NCBI RefSeq assembly: GCF_000952155.1
Contig: NZ_JYON01000013.1
Span: 1-64,000, forward strand
Length of the DNA stretch: 64,000 nucleotides
From: Aliterella atlantica CENA595
GTDB taxonomy: Bacteria; Cyanobacteriota; Cyanobacteriia; Cyanobacteriales; Chroococcidiopsidaceae
Direction of reading: 5' to 3'
Part shown: piece by piece, positions 13,956-24,068 of the stretch
How positions within the stretch are numbered: position 1 is the stretch's first letter
Layout: the number at the start of each line of letters is the position of its first letter
Position numbers and translations under genes: made by a program
Notes under the pieces: generated by a model
Told to the model about the DNA's origin: nothing
Seen by the model: the letters and a program-made list of their open reading frames with translations, nothing else
The model's database searches: none

Positions 13956-15023
13956 ATGAATCCATCTCCCTCCTTCGATCCCCTCAGTTCTTTAGAAGCC
14001 GATATTGCCGAATTACTAGACAAACTGCCAAACTTACAAAATCGGCAATTAATCGGGCAAACCCTAACTACAGTTATACGGCTTGCTAGCAGCGAGATCG
14101 ATCGCCTAGACTGGAAGATTCTATCTGCTTCTCTAGCAGACATGGAACGGGGATTAGAGCTATTTCATACCTACAGGCACGTCCGTAAAGTAACAATTTT
14201 TGGTTCTGCCCGCACACCATCAACAGCCCCAGAATATCAGATGGCGGCTGACTTTGCCCGCTGCGTCAGCAAACTTGGATTTATGGTCATGACAGGCGGC
14301 GGCGGCGGCATCATGCAAGCAGGAAATGAAGGTGCAGGAAGAGATAATTCCTTCGGCTTGAATATCCAATTGCCTTTTGAACAAGAAGCAAATCCTGTGA
14401 TGCAAGGCGATCCTAAGCTAATTAACTTCAAGTATTTCTTCACGCGCAAGTTATTTTTACTCAAAGAAAGCGATGCTATAGCTTTATTTCCTGGAGGCTT
14501 TGGCACTCAAGACGAAGCTTTTGAATGCATGACTTTAAGCCAAACAGGCAAATTCGGTCCTATACCAATAATTTTAGTCGATCGCCCTGGTGGCTGTTAC
14601 TGGCACGATTGGAGTGCGTATATAGATAAACATTTAGTCAAAGAAGGTTTAGTAAGTCCTGACGATCCCAGCCTTTACACGCTTACTGACAACTTAGATG
14701 TAGCTTGCAGTGCTATCACCCGTTTTTACCAGGTTTATCACTCCAGCCGCTACGTACGCGAGAAATTAGTAATTCGTCTCAAAACAGAACTATCTGATGC
14801 TGATGTCGAACAATTAAATGCTGATTTTAGCGACATATTAGTTAAAGGACGAATTGAGAAAAGTCAGGCTTTACCTCAAGAAGCCCAAGATGAAACAGCT
14901 AAATTACCCCGCCTGGTTCTTTACTTCAACCAAAGAGACTTAGGGCGTATGTACCAAATGATTGCCAAGATTAATCAATTGGGTATGCCTACGCCTGCTG
15001 CTGCTCATCCTGAACGTAAGTAG
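13956..15023 (+). CDS. LOG-family Rossmann-fold protein (possible nucleotide phosphoribohydrolase)
   Basis: 355 residues. The LOG signature is present: GGGGG at 114-118 in FMVMTGGGGGIMQAGNEGAG, and PGGFGTQDE at 179-187, the PGGxGTxxE motif. Family members cleave the N-glycosidic bond of nucleoside monophosphates, including activation of cytokinin ribotides in plants. This protein is longer than minimal LOGs, with about 75 extra N-terminal and about 100 extra C-terminal residues, as in the large bacterial subgroup, so the substrate is unknown. It begins 80 bp after the trxA terminator and appears monocistronic. Confidence 0.85.
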   Translation: MNPSPSFDPLSSLEADIAELLDKLPNLQNRQLIGQTLTTVIRLASSEIDRLDWKILSASLADMERGLELFHTYRHVRKVTIFGSARTPSTAPEYQMAADFARCVSKLGFMVMTGGGGGIMQAGNEGAGRDNSFGLNIQLPFEQEANPVMQGDPKLINFKYFFTRKLFLLKESDAIALFPGGFGTQDEAFECMTLSQTGKFGPIPIILVDRPGGCYWHDWSAYIDKHLVKEGLVSPDDPSLYTLTDNLDVACSAITRFYQVYHSSRYVREKLVIRLKTELSDADVEQLNADFSDILVKGRIEKSQALPQEAQDETAKLPRLVLYFNQRDLGRMYQMIAKINQLGMPTPAAAHPERK

Positions 15024-15155
15024 GACAAGGGGACAAGGAGGATAAATTACCCTTTGACAAAGAGCAATCGCTTGCTTGTGGCTACAGTTTAATTACCAAA
15101 ATAATCGCCACTACACTTTTACAGCATAATGGCGGTTGTCTAAAATTAGTTGCTA

Positions 15156-16634
15156 TTAATTATCGCTGAGAACCCAATGAACTAAGGTACGAACGCCGTA
15201 CCCTGTAGCGCCAGGGTTATTGTAACCGTTTTCCTTATCTGCCCAAACGGGACCTGCAATATCGATATGCGCCCAAGGAGTCTCTTTGACGAACTGCTTT
15301 AAAAATAATGCAGCAGTAATAGAACCACCAGGACGAGGACCAGTATTTTTCATGTCAGCGATGGGCGATTTTAAGCCTTCAAAATACTTTTCTTCCATTG
15401 GCATCCGCCACATCTTTTCCCCAGCGATTTCCGCCGCGTGTACTAGCCCGTTAGCAACATTATCGTCGCTACTCCATAAGCCAGCAATATCATCGCCCAA
15501 AGCAATCACGCAAGCGCCTGTAAGCGTCGCTAGATCGACGATCGCATCTACGCCCAATTTCTCGGTAAATACTAGCGCGTCAGCTAAGGTCAGCCGCCCT
15601 TCAGCATCGGTATTATTAACTTCAATGGTCTTACCATTAGAGGCTGTAAGAATATCGCCAGGGTGGATAGCATGACCTGAAATCATATTCTCCGTCACAG
15701 CACTAATAAAGTGGACTTCCACATCCGGCTTGAGTTGGGCGATCGCTTTAGCTGCCCCTAGCGTCGCCGCCGCGCCGCCCATATCCATCTTCATCGTTTC
15801 GATGCCGCTGCCCGCGCCTTTGATGTTCAAACCGCCAGAATCAAAGGTTACGCCCTTACCGATAATCGCTAGCTTCTTTCTCGGCGTGCCATCTGGCTTG
15901 TAAGTTAGGTGAATAAATTTTGGCGGCAAATCTGAAGCTTGAGCAACTCCTAAGAAAGCCCCCATTCCCAAACGTTCGCATTCTTCCCGTTCGAGAATTT
16001 CCACTTGCAAGCCGTGTTCGGAGGCAATTTGTTGGGCTGTTTCTGCCATCGCTATCGGAGTAATTGTATTCGCTGGGGCAGCTACTAATTGCCTTGCTAA
16101 AATTACACCTGTGGCGATTTGATGAGCGCGGTTAATAGCTTCATTTTGTCCTCCTAGCCCAAGTAAATCTACCTGTTCTAAATTAATCGCATCTTCCTCT
16201 GGTTCTGACTTGAAGCGGCGATCTTGGTACAAACCAAGCTCAATTCCTTCAGAAACAGCTTGAGCTATTTTTGCTGAATCGTTGTTGCCTAGAGGCAAAC
16301 TAATTCCTAAAGTTTTGCACTTTTCTTTTTTAGCTAATTTAGCGATCGCTGCGCCATAACGCCGCCAACTATCCAATTTCAGCGTTTCGGGTTTGCCAAG
16401 TCCAAATAGCATGACTTTACGCACAGCACTACCACCGCCAACTCTAGTGACGGTGCTGCTGCCTTCTTTGCCTTTAAATTCAGTCTCTTCAATTATTTCT
16501 TTGAGCAAACCAGAGAGTTTGCTATCCAACTGGTTTAACTCGTCAGATTGCTCGATGCTATCTTCAAATAAACCTAAAGCTAGGGCATCTCCAGCCCAAT
16601 CTAGTAGTGGAGTGTCAACTGCTCGAATTTCCAT
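15156..16634 (-). CDS. pepA: Leucyl aminopeptidase (M17)
   Basis: 492 residues, standard family length. The C-terminal catalytic half has the metal-site sequences [14 protein letters not shown] and [15 protein letters not shown] (M17 signature) and a glycine-rich [14 protein letters not shown]. The N-terminal half is the macrodomain-like region. A two-metal cytoplasmic enzyme removing N-terminal amino acids, mainly Leu; homologues also have Cys-Gly dipeptidase activity. It reads leftward, convergent with the LOG gene, with about 130 bp between stops. The start at 16634 ([13 protein letters not shown]) fits homologues. Confidence 0.95.
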   Translation of the reverse strand: MEIRAVDTPLLDWAGDALALGLFEDSIEQSDELNQLDSKLSGLLKEIIEETEFKGKEGSSTVTRVGGGSAVRKVMLFGLGKPETLKLDSWRRYGAAIAKLAKKEKCKTLGISLPLGNNDSAKIAQAVSEGIELGLYQDRRFKSEPEEDAINLEQVDLLGLGGQNEAINRAHQIATGVILARQLVAAPANTITPIAMAETAQQIASEHGLQVEILEREECERLGMGAFLGVAQASDLPPKFIHLTYKPDGTPRKKLAIIGKGVTFDSGGLNIKGAGSGIETMKMDMGGAAATLGAAKAIAQLKPDVEVHFISAVTENMISGHAIHPGDILTASNGKTIEVNNTDAEGRLTLADALVFTEKLGVDAIVDLATLTGACVIALGDDIAGLWSSDDNVANGLVHAAEIAGEKMWRMPMEEKYFEGLKSPIADMKNTGPRPGGSITAALFLKQFVKETPWAHIDIAGPVWADKENGYNNPGATGYGVRTLVHWVLSDN

Positions 16635-16699
16635 CCGCGTGTTCTACTTAAAGCTGATTTCTTCCAGTATTGCGTAAAATTTATGCTCCTAGCTTGTAA

Positions 16700-17530
16700 C
16701 TAGATTTTTTTAGCAACTTGGCAAACTGAAAGATAGGAGGCGGGAATGCTACTAATCTCGTTACTTACTAACGCTGCTTTTAATTCTGCAAACAAAGTGT
16801 CTCGCTTATACGCTTCTAACTCTATATACGGCGAGTAGGTGCTCAGAAGCATCAGATAATCATCAATACTATAAGTCGCTTTGCAGGGTAGATATTCAGC
16901 TACTAAGTTTTCAAACTTGCCCGAATCAACTACAGCTTGAGCAAACTTACCCAGACTTTGTTGTTGAGTTTCGCTGTCTTCATATTTGCCTAGAGAAGGA
17001 GCATGAATTTGATATACTTCATGCATTATTTGGTAAATATCATATTGGGGCTGAACGGTAGCATTCCAAAGCAAAATTAGCGCACCATTGTCACGCAAAA
17101 CAGCAGCAGTTTTTGCAAATCTAATTTCTGGCGAAACCCAATGCAAAGAGGTTGCAGCCAATACAGCATCAAACTTTCTTTCGCCTAATTCCCAATCTTC
17201 AAAGGTAGTATTCTTTATTTCTACATTGGGATATTGGGCGCAGTTCAGCGAGGCGAATTGATAAGCTTCTAGGCTTGGTTCGAGGGAAACTAGGGAAAAG
17301 CCTCTTTGAGCAAAGGATAGGGTAGCAGTACCAGGACCGCAACCTATTTCTAAGATAGATGCACCTGCACGCAATCCTGCTAGTTCTATAGCGCGATCGC
17401 ATAATGCTTGAGGATAGCGTGGTCTAACGCGGTTGTAAGCCTCTGCTACTGTACTGTACCAAGTTTTGCGTTGTTCGAGAGGGTAGATATCTGCACCAAA
17501 CTTAGGTTCTTCTTGCTGGGAATCTTGCAT
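16700..17530 (-). CDS. Class I SAM-dependent methyltransferase
   Basis: 276 residues. Motif I ASILEIGCGPGTATLSFAQR at about 57-76, an acidic residue after strand 2 (SLVSLEPSLEAY) and motif IV KFDAVLAATSLHWVSPE are typical of the Methyltransf_11/25 group. The substrate cannot be told: the VLRDNGALILLWNATVQPQY region resembles small-molecule methyltransferases of the UbiE/trans-aconitate type. It begins with MQDSQQEEPKFG and lies 66 bp upstream of pepA in the same direction, so it could be co-transcribed. Confidence 0.85.
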   Translation of the reverse strand: MQDSQQEEPKFGADIYPLEQRKTWYSTVAEAYNRVRPRYPQALCDRAIELAGLRAGASILEIGCGPGTATLSFAQRGFSLVSLEPSLEAYQFASLNCAQYPNVEIKNTTFEDWELGERKFDAVLAATSLHWVSPEIRFAKTAAVLRDNGALILLWNATVQPQYDIYQIMHEVYQIHAPSLGKYEDSETQQQSLGKFAQAVVDSGKFENLVAEYLPCKATYSIDDYLMLLSTYSPYIELEAYKRDTLFAELKAALVSNEISSIPASYLSVCQVAKKI

Positions 17531-17666
17531 TGATTAGATAAATGCGATCGCTCTTTATTGCTCCAGATAGTTTAGCAAACGGCAAAACCCTCTACTCTTG
17601 ATGCTCAGGAATCGTTAGCAGCAGATTAGTTTGCATATACTATGATTTTAGGGGAGCAGAATTGAT

Positions 17667-18239
17667 ATGAGCGTAACTTTGCAATTACCCCCAGTTCTTA
17701 GACTTACTGACGAGCAATTTGAGCAACTTGCTTTTGCTAATCGCCAGTTGCAACTGGAATTAACAGCTAGTGGAGAATTAATTATTATGCCGCCAACTGG
17801 GGGAGAAACAGGCGATCGCAATTTTGAATTAGCTGGGCAACTTTGGTTATGGAATCGTCAAAACAGGCTGGGAAAAGCTTTTGATTCTTCCACAGGTTTT
17901 CGCTTACCTAATGGTGCAACTCGTTCTCCTGACGTTTCGTGGATAAGGATAGAGCGATGGAACGCACTAACTGGGGAGCAAAGAAAAAAATTTCTACCTT
18001 TATGTCCAGATTTTGTCATTGAACTGGTTTCTGAAACTGATGAGTTGGCAGAAACTCAAGCAAAAATGCGGGAATACTTAGAAAATGGCTTGCAGCTAGG
18101 TTGGTTAATTAATCCTAAAGCTAGACGAGTAGAAATTTATCGCCCAAACCAAGAATTTGAGATTTTAGATGCTACAACTTTATCTGGTGAGGATGTTCTG
18201 CCAGGATTTGTTCTAGATTTACAGCCAATTTTTGCTTAA
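17667..18239 (+). CDS. Uma2-family putative restriction-like endonuclease (DUF820)
   Basis: 190 residues with the Uma2 layout: LTDEQFEQLAFANRQLQLEL, ELIIMPPTGGETGDRN, SSTGFRLPNGATRSPDVSWI, then CPDFVIELVSETD with the PD..(D/E)xK-like core residues and the ending MREYLENGLQLGWLINPKAR. The family is greatly expanded in cyanobacteria, and its physiological role is not established. It stands next to a second Uma2 gene (42 bp apart) from a different subgroup, so the pair is probably an operon. Confidence 0.9.
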   Translation: MSVTLQLPPVLRLTDEQFEQLAFANRQLQLELTASGELIIMPPTGGETGDRNFELAGQLWLWNRQNRLGKAFDSSTGFRLPNGATRSPDVSWIRIERWNALTGEQRKKFLPLCPDFVIELVSETDELAETQAKMREYLENGLQLGWLINPKARRVEIYRPNQEFEILDATTLSGEDVLPGFVLDLQPIFA

Positions 18240-18281
18240 AAGCGCGATTATTGAGCAAATGCTGCTAATTAGGAGGTTGTC

Positions 18282-18884
18282 ATGGTAGCAGTTCCAGAAA
18301 GACAATACCTAACTCCCCAGGATTATTTAGACTGGGAGGAAAAACAATCAATTAAATATGAATACATAGATGGCGAAGTTTTTGCCATGACAGGGGGAAC
18401 GATTCCCCATAACGATTTAGCAGTTAACCTCACAACAGCTTTAAAAAATCATCTGCGAGGAAAAGGATGTAAAGTCTCAATGGCAGATGCCAAGGTTGGT
18501 GTGTCAGAAAATGGTCCATTTCACTACCCCGATGTGATGCTTACTTGTGATGAACGAGATAGGCGGGCGATTCAAGTTATCTATCATCCCTGTTTGATTA
18601 TTGAAGTTCTTTCTCCTAGCACTGAAGCAAACGATAGAGGAAAAAAGTTCCAAAATTATCGCCGCATTTCTACATTAAAGGAATACGTATTGATAGGTTC
18701 TGAGCAGAATATTATTGAGTGCTATCGATTGAATGAAAAGCGAGTTTGGGAGCTTTATACCTATACAGAAGGTACTGAATTTGAATTAAAAAGTGTCGAT
18801 TTTAGCTGCTCGATTGAGTTAATTTGCGAGGATGTGGTGTTAGAAGCCGTTGAGGAAGATGAAGTCCAAGAAGTTCGACCTTAA
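18282..18884 (+). CDS. Uma2-family putative restriction-like endonuclease (DUF820)
   Basis: 200 residues: LTPQDYLDWEEKQSIKYEYI and DGEVFAMTGGTIPHNDLAVN, then GPFHYPDVMLTCDERDR, HPCLIIEVLSPSTEANDRGK (catalytic-core-like Asp, Glu and Lys) and FQNYRRISTLKEYVLIGSEQ. A strong ribosome site AGGAGG lies 7 bases before the ATG. It belongs to the subgroup starting with LTPEEYL-like motifs, distinct from the preceding gene. The acidic tail (EEDEVQEVRP) is common in this subgroup. Function unknown. Confidence 0.9.
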   Translation: MVAVPERQYLTPQDYLDWEEKQSIKYEYIDGEVFAMTGGTIPHNDLAVNLTTALKNHLRGKGCKVSMADAKVGVSENGPFHYPDVMLTCDERDRRAIQVIYHPCLIIEVLSPSTEANDRGKKFQNYRRISTLKEYVLIGSEQNIIECYRLNEKRVWELYTYTEGTEFELKSVDFSCSIELICEDVVLEAVEEDEVQEVRP

Positions 18885-18991
18885 ACAGCGACTCTAACTA
18901 CTTTGTAACTTAACTAGACTATGAATGGATAGAGAACATATCAATCGGCGCTTAAAGATTTTTCTCATTTAAAAACGCAAGGGAAGCGATC

Positions 18992-19180
18992 TTAATTTTG
19001 ATACTGCTTAAGTGATTCTAATATCTGCTGTCGTCCAGTTGTTGGGTCGTGAGATAAAACTGTAACATCGCTGCGTACAGCAACTATTTCTTTAAGAATG
19101 TCTCTAACAGAGCGTCCCTTTGCTTTCTCTTGTTGAATATAATTTTTGATTTCTCCAATTTCTATGTTTTCAAGGTTCAC
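18992..19180 (-). CDS. Small hypothetical protein, second gene of a two-gene operon
   Basis: 62 residues, helical and charged: EIKNYIQQEKAKGRSVRDIL, KEIVAVRSDVTVLSHD, QQILESLKQYQN. It starts with GTG at 19180, overlapping the stop of the upstream small gene (GTGA), so translation is coupled. Gene size and arrangement recall toxin-antitoxin pairs, but neither sequence matches a family I know, and this protein lacks a clear DNA-binding motif. Confidence 0.5.
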   Translation of the reverse strand: MNLENIEIGEIKNYIQQEKAKGRSVRDILKEIVAVRSDVTVLSHDPTTGRQQILESLKQYQN

Positions 19181-19365
19181 AACAATTCTCCTTCTGAATT
19201 AATGATATAAAGATGTTTTACAAGTTCATCATCGCAACTTTTAATTTCAATAAATAACAAACTACCGCTCATGTATAAATTGTAGAGGCAAAACCTTATT
19301 TGAGCGAACGTTTGAATGTAGTCACAAAGAACTACCCATTGAATCTCGTTCGGGGTTTCAAACAT
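19177..19365 (-). CDS. Small hypothetical protein, first gene of a two-gene operon
   Basis: 62 residues: MFETPNEIQWVVLCDYIQTF, AQIRFCLYNLYMSGSLLFIE, then CDDELVKHLYIINSEGELL. It is hydrophobic in the middle with three cysteines. It is coupled by a 4-bp overlap to the gene downstream. I do not recognise it. The 270 bp before it (19,366-19,635) hold no convincing gene. Confidence 0.5.
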   Translation of the reverse strand: MFETPNEIQWVVLCDYIQTFAQIRFCLYNLYMSGSLLFIEIKSCDDELVKHLYIINSEGELL

Positions 19366-19635
19366 TTTGATTTGACTAACTATTTTAATTTTAATTGACT
19401 AGGTGTAGCGACGCATCTATTCCTAATAACCAATTCAAGTTCCGCATTCTATCCAAGGTTTATAATTTTTGCTAGTACCTTGTCTGCGTCCTTCTTATTA
19501 CATATCGCTCAAGTTTGGCTTGCATCCATTCTCTTACATCAATACCTTTAATGGAAGAAAAAACGGTGAAACCTATGCTTCTCAATATGAGTGTAGGCTT
19601 TTCTATTACACGAGGTTGAGGTTCATCTACTTTTG

Positions 19636-21489
19636 CTACTCTACCGTTACTGATTTGGCTAAATTCCTGGGCTGATCGACATCTAAGCCACGTCGCGCTG
19701 CAATATGATAAGCCAATAGTTGCATGGGAATTGCTGTCAAAATTGGCGACAGTAACTCATCAACGGCAGGTAAGGGAATTAAATCGTCGAAAATTTCTTC
19801 TGCATGAGCATCGTCCATTTGCACGACACCAATTAGGCGCGAATCTCTAGCTTTGGCTTCTTGGGCGTTAGAAATAGCCTTTTCGTAAACGCTACCAGGC
19901 ATAGCGATCGCAACTACAGGTACTTTAGCATCCAATAAAGCGATCGGTCCGTGTTTCAATTCGCCAGCAGGATAGCCTTCAGCGTGAATATAGCTAATTT
20001 CCTTAAGCTTCAATGCACCTTCTAATGCGATCGGGAAATTTATCCCTCTACCTACAAAAATGAAGTCTTGTGTCTCTGTAAATTGGTGGGTAAGTTCTTG
20101 AATATATCGCTCTTGACTTTCTAAAATTAACTCAATTTGGGCTGGTAATTGACGTAAACCAGTAACAATCTCTTCTAGACGTTCTTCTGATAATGTTTGC
20201 CGCCGAGCGCCTAAATCCAATGCCAACAAGTAAAAAGCAAGTAGTTGAGCAATAAAAGTTTTAGTTGCAGCAACGCCAATTTCAATTCCAGCATGAGTAT
20301 CGATAACTTGCCCTGCAACTGATGCTATGGAACTATCCAACCGATTGGTAATTGCTAGTAGGCGCGGCTGATAAGCAGGTGACTTACCTATGCGGCGCTC
20401 TTTTTCCATTGTCAGCGCTGCTAAAGTATCGGCTGTCTCTCCCGATTGAGTTACGCCAATTATCAGGGTATTTGCAGTTAAAGGTGGTGGCGCATAGCGA
20501 AATTCTGAGGAGTATTGAACTGATGTCGGAATCCCAGCTACCTGCTCTAATAAATATTTACCTACTAAACTCGCGTGCCAGCTAGTACCGCAAGCAACTA
20601 TTTGGATGTTTTCTACATCTTTGCATAATGATTCTGGCAAGCCTAAATTTATGACATCTGCGGCATCTAGATAAGCCTCTAAGAAGGCTCTAACCACTCC
20701 TGGTTGCTCGTATATCTCTTTGAGCATGAAGTGTCTAAAACCTTGTTTTTCCACCATTACCGGATTCCAGTTAAGGGTGCGCGGGTGCTTCTTGAGGCGA
20801 TCGCCCGCAAAGTTATATACTTCTACTCCTAATGGTGTCAGCCTTGCTAGTTCGCCATTTTCTAACGTTAATACTGCCCTAGTATGGGGAACTAAAGCAG
20901 GCGTATCCGAAGCACAGAAAAATTCTCCTTGTCCAAAACCAATCGCTAAAGGTGCTTGTTGGCGGGCGACAACAAATTCATCTGGGTAATCGGCGTTAAT
21001 AACTGCGATCGCAAATGCTCCTTCTAGCCTATTTACTGTCTGTCTGACTGCTTCTAGAAAAGTTAGGTTATCTGCTTTTAAAAACTGGGCTATCAGGTGA
21101 GGAATAACTTCTGTATCGGTATCGGAGCGAAATTCATGCCCTAATTGTTTCAATTCTTCGCGCAGTTCGCGGTAATTTTCAATAATCCCATTTTGGACTA
21201 CTGCTACTCGCTTGGCTGTATCCATGTGTGGATGGGCGTTGTATTCTTCTGGTTTGCCGTGAGTTGCCCAGCGAGTATGTCCGATGCCAATTTTTGCAGG
21301 GTTTTCGATTCTTTCTAGTTTCTCGCGCAAGTTGTGCAATTTGCCCTTTGCTCGGACGCAATGCACTTCGCCTTCTAAAACCGTCGCTATTCCAGCAGAG
21401 TCATAGCCTCGGTACTCTAGTTTTTCTAAACCAGAAAGTAAGATTTGTGTAGCTGCTTGAGTGCCAATATAGCCAACGATTCCGCACAT
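19636..21489 (-). CDS. glmS: Glutamine-fructose-6-phosphate aminotransferase (isomerizing)
   Basis: 617 residues. The true start is the Met at 21489, which gives MCGIVGYIG with the catalytic Cys at position 2 after Met removal; the frame also runs four codons upstream (MGSA). It has the N-terminal class II glutaminase (GHTRWATHGKP, NGIIENYRELREEL) and two SIS domains (CGTSWHASLVGKYLLEQ, GVTQSGETADTLAAL, FVGRGINFPIALEGALKLKE). The C-terminus DQPRNLAKSVTVE is canonical. It makes glucosamine-6-phosphate for peptidoglycan and lipopolysaccharide. It appears monocistronic. I saw no glmS ribozyme upstream. Confidence 0.97.
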   Translation of the reverse strand: MCGIVGYIGTQAATQILLSGLEKLEYRGYDSAGIATVLEGEVHCVRAKGKLHNLREKLERIENPAKIGIGHTRWATHGKPEEYNAHPHMDTAKRVAVVQNGIIENYRELREELKQLGHEFRSDTDTEVIPHLIAQFLKADNLTFLEAVRQTVNRLEGAFAIAVINADYPDEFVVARQQAPLAIGFGQGEFFCASDTPALVPHTRAVLTLENGELARLTPLGVEVYNFAGDRLKKHPRTLNWNPVMVEKQGFRHFMLKEIYEQPGVVRAFLEAYLDAADVINLGLPESLCKDVENIQIVACGTSWHASLVGKYLLEQVAGIPTSVQYSSEFRYAPPPLTANTLIIGVTQSGETADTLAALTMEKERRIGKSPAYQPRLLAITNRLDSSIASVAGQVIDTHAGIEIGVAATKTFIAQLLAFYLLALDLGARRQTLSEERLEEIVTGLRQLPAQIELILESQERYIQELTHQFTETQDFIFVGRGINFPIALEGALKLKEISYIHAEGYPAGELKHGPIALLDAKVPVVAIAMPGSVYEKAISNAQEAKARDSRLIGVVQMDDAHAEEIFDDLIPLPAVDELLSPILTAIPMQLLAYHIAARRGLDVDQPRNLAKSVTVE

Positions 21490-21863
21490 AGCCGATCCCA
21501 CTAGGTCTTTATGTATGTAAAAGCTACAAGAGCATTGGGCAGATCGTCAAGCCGCAAAGAGGCAATTCGTAATTCGTGCATTCGCGCATTCGTAATTATG
21601 GAACGGTCGCTTGCGACCGATAAAGCTTGGTTGTTGTCCTGTATTCGCACATTACCTCTTTAATGCGCGAATTATTTTGGTCAAGATGATTTGTAATATG
21701 CGATCGCCTTTAGCAACATAAGCTAACAAAAAAATAGGGAGTTAGTTAACCCCCTTATCAATAATGTTTTGTCAAACGTAGTCCGAACGCAGCGCTGAAC
21801 GTAACAATTGCTGTTTTGGCGCTTGCTTGTTAGCACTGCAAGAACTTGAAGTAAAATGCCAAT
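21490..21863. other. Intergenic region between glmS and psaC with short repeats
   Basis: No gene seen. It contains repeated words (GCATTCGCGCATTCG, AATTCGTAATTCG near 21,565-21,600) and a hairpin CGGTCGC-TT-GCGACCG at 21604-21619. The glmS promoter and psaC 3' end should be here. Confidence 0.5.
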
Positions 21864-22136
<273 letters not shown>

Positions 22137-22246
22137 TTATTAGTGACAAACTCATAATTAAGGCATAGTCTACCGCACAGGCGCTCGCACCTTCAGCAAA
22201 AGGCTACAGAACTTTAAATTCCGTAATACTTGACTTTATTACACAT

Positions 22247-22462
22247 TTAAGCAGAAGCTTCTAACTTGTGTATAAAAGCATTAATTAAAGATTTACAATG
22301 TATTAAACCAGATATTACGATTGTGGCAATGAGCAGATTGAGGGCGACTGAGACAACTGAGCAAGCGCGAAATGCTGGTGTTGCTAGCTTTTTACTCAAG
22401 CTATTTGCGGCTATGGATTGATAGCAGGCATTGCAGCAAGCTATCGCTTGTACTTTACCCAT
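22247..22462 (-). CDS. Possible small membrane peptide
   Basis: A 71-residue frame with Cys-rich start (IACCNACYQSIAAN) and a hydrophobic stretch ACSVVSVALNLLIATIVISG. It is the only frame in the 450 bp between psaC and the CBS gene. There is no recognisable family and no clear ribosome site, so it may be a chance frame. Confidence 0.3.
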   Translation of the reverse strand: MGKVQAIACCNACYQSIAANSLSKKLATPAFRACSVVSVALNLLIATIVISGLIHCKSLINAFIHKLEASA

Positions 22463-22559
22463 TCATCATTAAAGTAGGGTACGTTTTCAAGTCGCACCCC
22501 ATGCAATCTCACAAGAATTTTTAATCTAGAACTTCCACCTGCAGTATTGAAGCTATTTT

Positions 22560-23183
22560 CTAACCGCTGCACCAATTTTCATATATTCGTTGTGGCATTG
22601 ATGTTGCAGGCTGCTTGCAGTAATCTACTAATGCTGTTGTTGGTTGCTTTTCGGCTCGTTGATGGGCTATTTCTGATTGCAGATCGTCTACAATATCCCA
22701 AGCAGCAGTACACTCTATAGAATCTGCCCCTTTCTTAGCACAGCTAATGCCAGCATTTTCAATTGCTAACTGGAGTTTTTGCTCTAACAAAATTTCTTGG
22801 GGTTGCAGGGTAAAGTTACTTTTGCTCAAGATGTCAGATATCGAAACTATCCCTAACAGTTCGCCTTGAATTACAGGCGCTACGTGCAGATGACAATCGG
22901 CAAATAATCGCGCTACATATTCCACACCTAAATCAGGATTGACGACAATACAAGGTTTAGTCATTACCTCATAAACGCGCACTTTGGTAGGATCTTTGCC
23001 AAACGCTACCACCTTACAGACAATATCACTTTCAGTAATAATACCGTAAGCATCTTGTGGGTGGCGACGCTCTACAACTAGCGCCCTCCAGCCTTTCTCT
23101 TGCATCAGCTTTATTGCTTCAACAACCGTTGCTGAACTGCGAATAGTTATTGTATTCCTACTCATAATGTCTGCTGCGTTCAC
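22560..23183 (-). CDS. CBS-domain pair protein
   Basis: 207 residues with two CBS motifs: ADIMSRNTITIRSSATVVEA (about 1-58, ending GIITESDIV) and VYEVMTKPCIVVNPDLGVEY (about 68-125, ending GIVSISDIL). A Bateman module binds adenine nucleotides and senses energy or redox state. The C-terminal 80 residues (LEQKLQLAIENAGISCAKKG, SIECTAAWDIVDDLQSEIAH) contain a helical CP12-like-looking segment (AAWDIVDDLQSEIAH). In cyanobacteria CBS-CP12 fusions exist, so the tail is worth comparing. It reads toward psaC. Confidence 0.85.
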   Translation of the reverse strand: MNAADIMSRNTITIRSSATVVEAIKLMQEKGWRALVVERRHPQDAYGIITESDIVCKVVAFGKDPTKVRVYEVMTKPCIVVNPDLGVEYVARLFADCHLHVAPVIQGELLGIVSISDILSKSNFTLQPQEILLEQKLQLAIENAGISCAKKGADSIECTAAWDIVDDLQSEIAHQRAEKQPTTALVDYCKQPATSMPQRIYENWCSG

Positions 23184-23340
23184 GAGGTTAACCTCCTGAA
23201 AATCGATCGATCCAAATTAGAGAGTTAAGATCGTGCAACCTCTCTACAGTTATGGTTATATCCAAACAAGTTGAGGTTTTTGTGAGGAGGACAAAATTAT
23301 GGAGCGAATTAGCGATCGCTCCAAACTATATTAATTAGTA

Positions 23341-23949
23341 TCAGCTATAGCGTTCTTCTGCCCAAGGTTCTCCCCGACTGTGGTAGCCGTTGCGTTCCCA
23401 AAAGCCTAGTTCTTCACGCGGTAGAAACTCTAAACCATTAATCCATTTAGCACTTTTCCATGCATAGATATGAGGTATAACTGTACGCATCGGACCGCCG
23501 TGTTCGGCTGGTAATGGTTCGTCAAATACAGTATGGGCAAAAAAGTTTTCTTCTCGCACGAAGTCTGACATAGAAATGTTGGTAGTGTAACCGCCATAAC
23601 AATGTTCCATAACATGAACGGCTTTCGGGTCTACCTCAATTAGTTTCATGAAGTCTGTAACTTTAATCCCTTTCCATTTGACGTCAAGCTTAGACCAGCG
23701 CGTGACGCAGTGAAAATCGGCTGTAAACTCATGTTGGGGTAATGCCATAAAATCCGACCAGGTGAAAGTCGCACTTTTGACTAAACCCCAAACTTTGAAT
23801 TGCCAATCTTCCGTCTTGATTTGCGGAGTTTGTCCGTAGGTAAGGACAGGAAACCCTTTAGTTAAGTATTGACCAGGAGGAACGCGATCGCTTTGTTCCT
23901 CATCTGGTTTTTTAAAAAATTTACCTAGCATTAGTAACTTGGTTGACAT
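23341..23949 (-). CDS. Sulfite-oxidase-like molybdopterin oxidoreductase
   Basis: 202 residues from the Met at 23949 (MSTKLLMLGKFFKKPDEEQS). Conserved features of the YedY/sulfite-oxidase fold: PGQYLTKGFPVLTYGQTP, the cofactor-binding Cys in ADFHCVTRWSKLDVKWKGI, HVMEHCYGGYTTNISM and GGPMRTVIPHIYAWKSAKWI. It lacks a Tat signal and the dimerisation domain, as in cytoplasmic YuiH-like members. Substrate unknown. It follows the manganese catalase gene in the same direction. Confidence 0.9.
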   Translation of the reverse strand: MSTKLLMLGKFFKKPDEEQSDRVPPGQYLTKGFPVLTYGQTPQIKTEDWQFKVWGLVKSATFTWSDFMALPQHEFTADFHCVTRWSKLDVKWKGIKVTDFMKLIEVDPKAVHVMEHCYGGYTTNISMSDFVREENFFAHTVFDEPLPAEHGGPMRTVIPHIYAWKSAKWINGLEFLPREELGFWERNGYHSRGEPWAEERYS

Positions 23950-24068
23950 CCTTACTTTATTTTGAAACAAAATCCCTCAAACCTAGATAAAGGATGAGGG
24001 ATTTTCTTAATATTTAAAACTCAGTTACTCAAGGATTCGCTAGCTGTGTCTAAGCATAGGTAATCTGA

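Noticed and set aside
19469-19675. 68-residue plus-strand frame overlapping the glmS 3' end
   Set aside because: No ribosome site or family features; its last part is antisense to the conserved glmS C-terminus.
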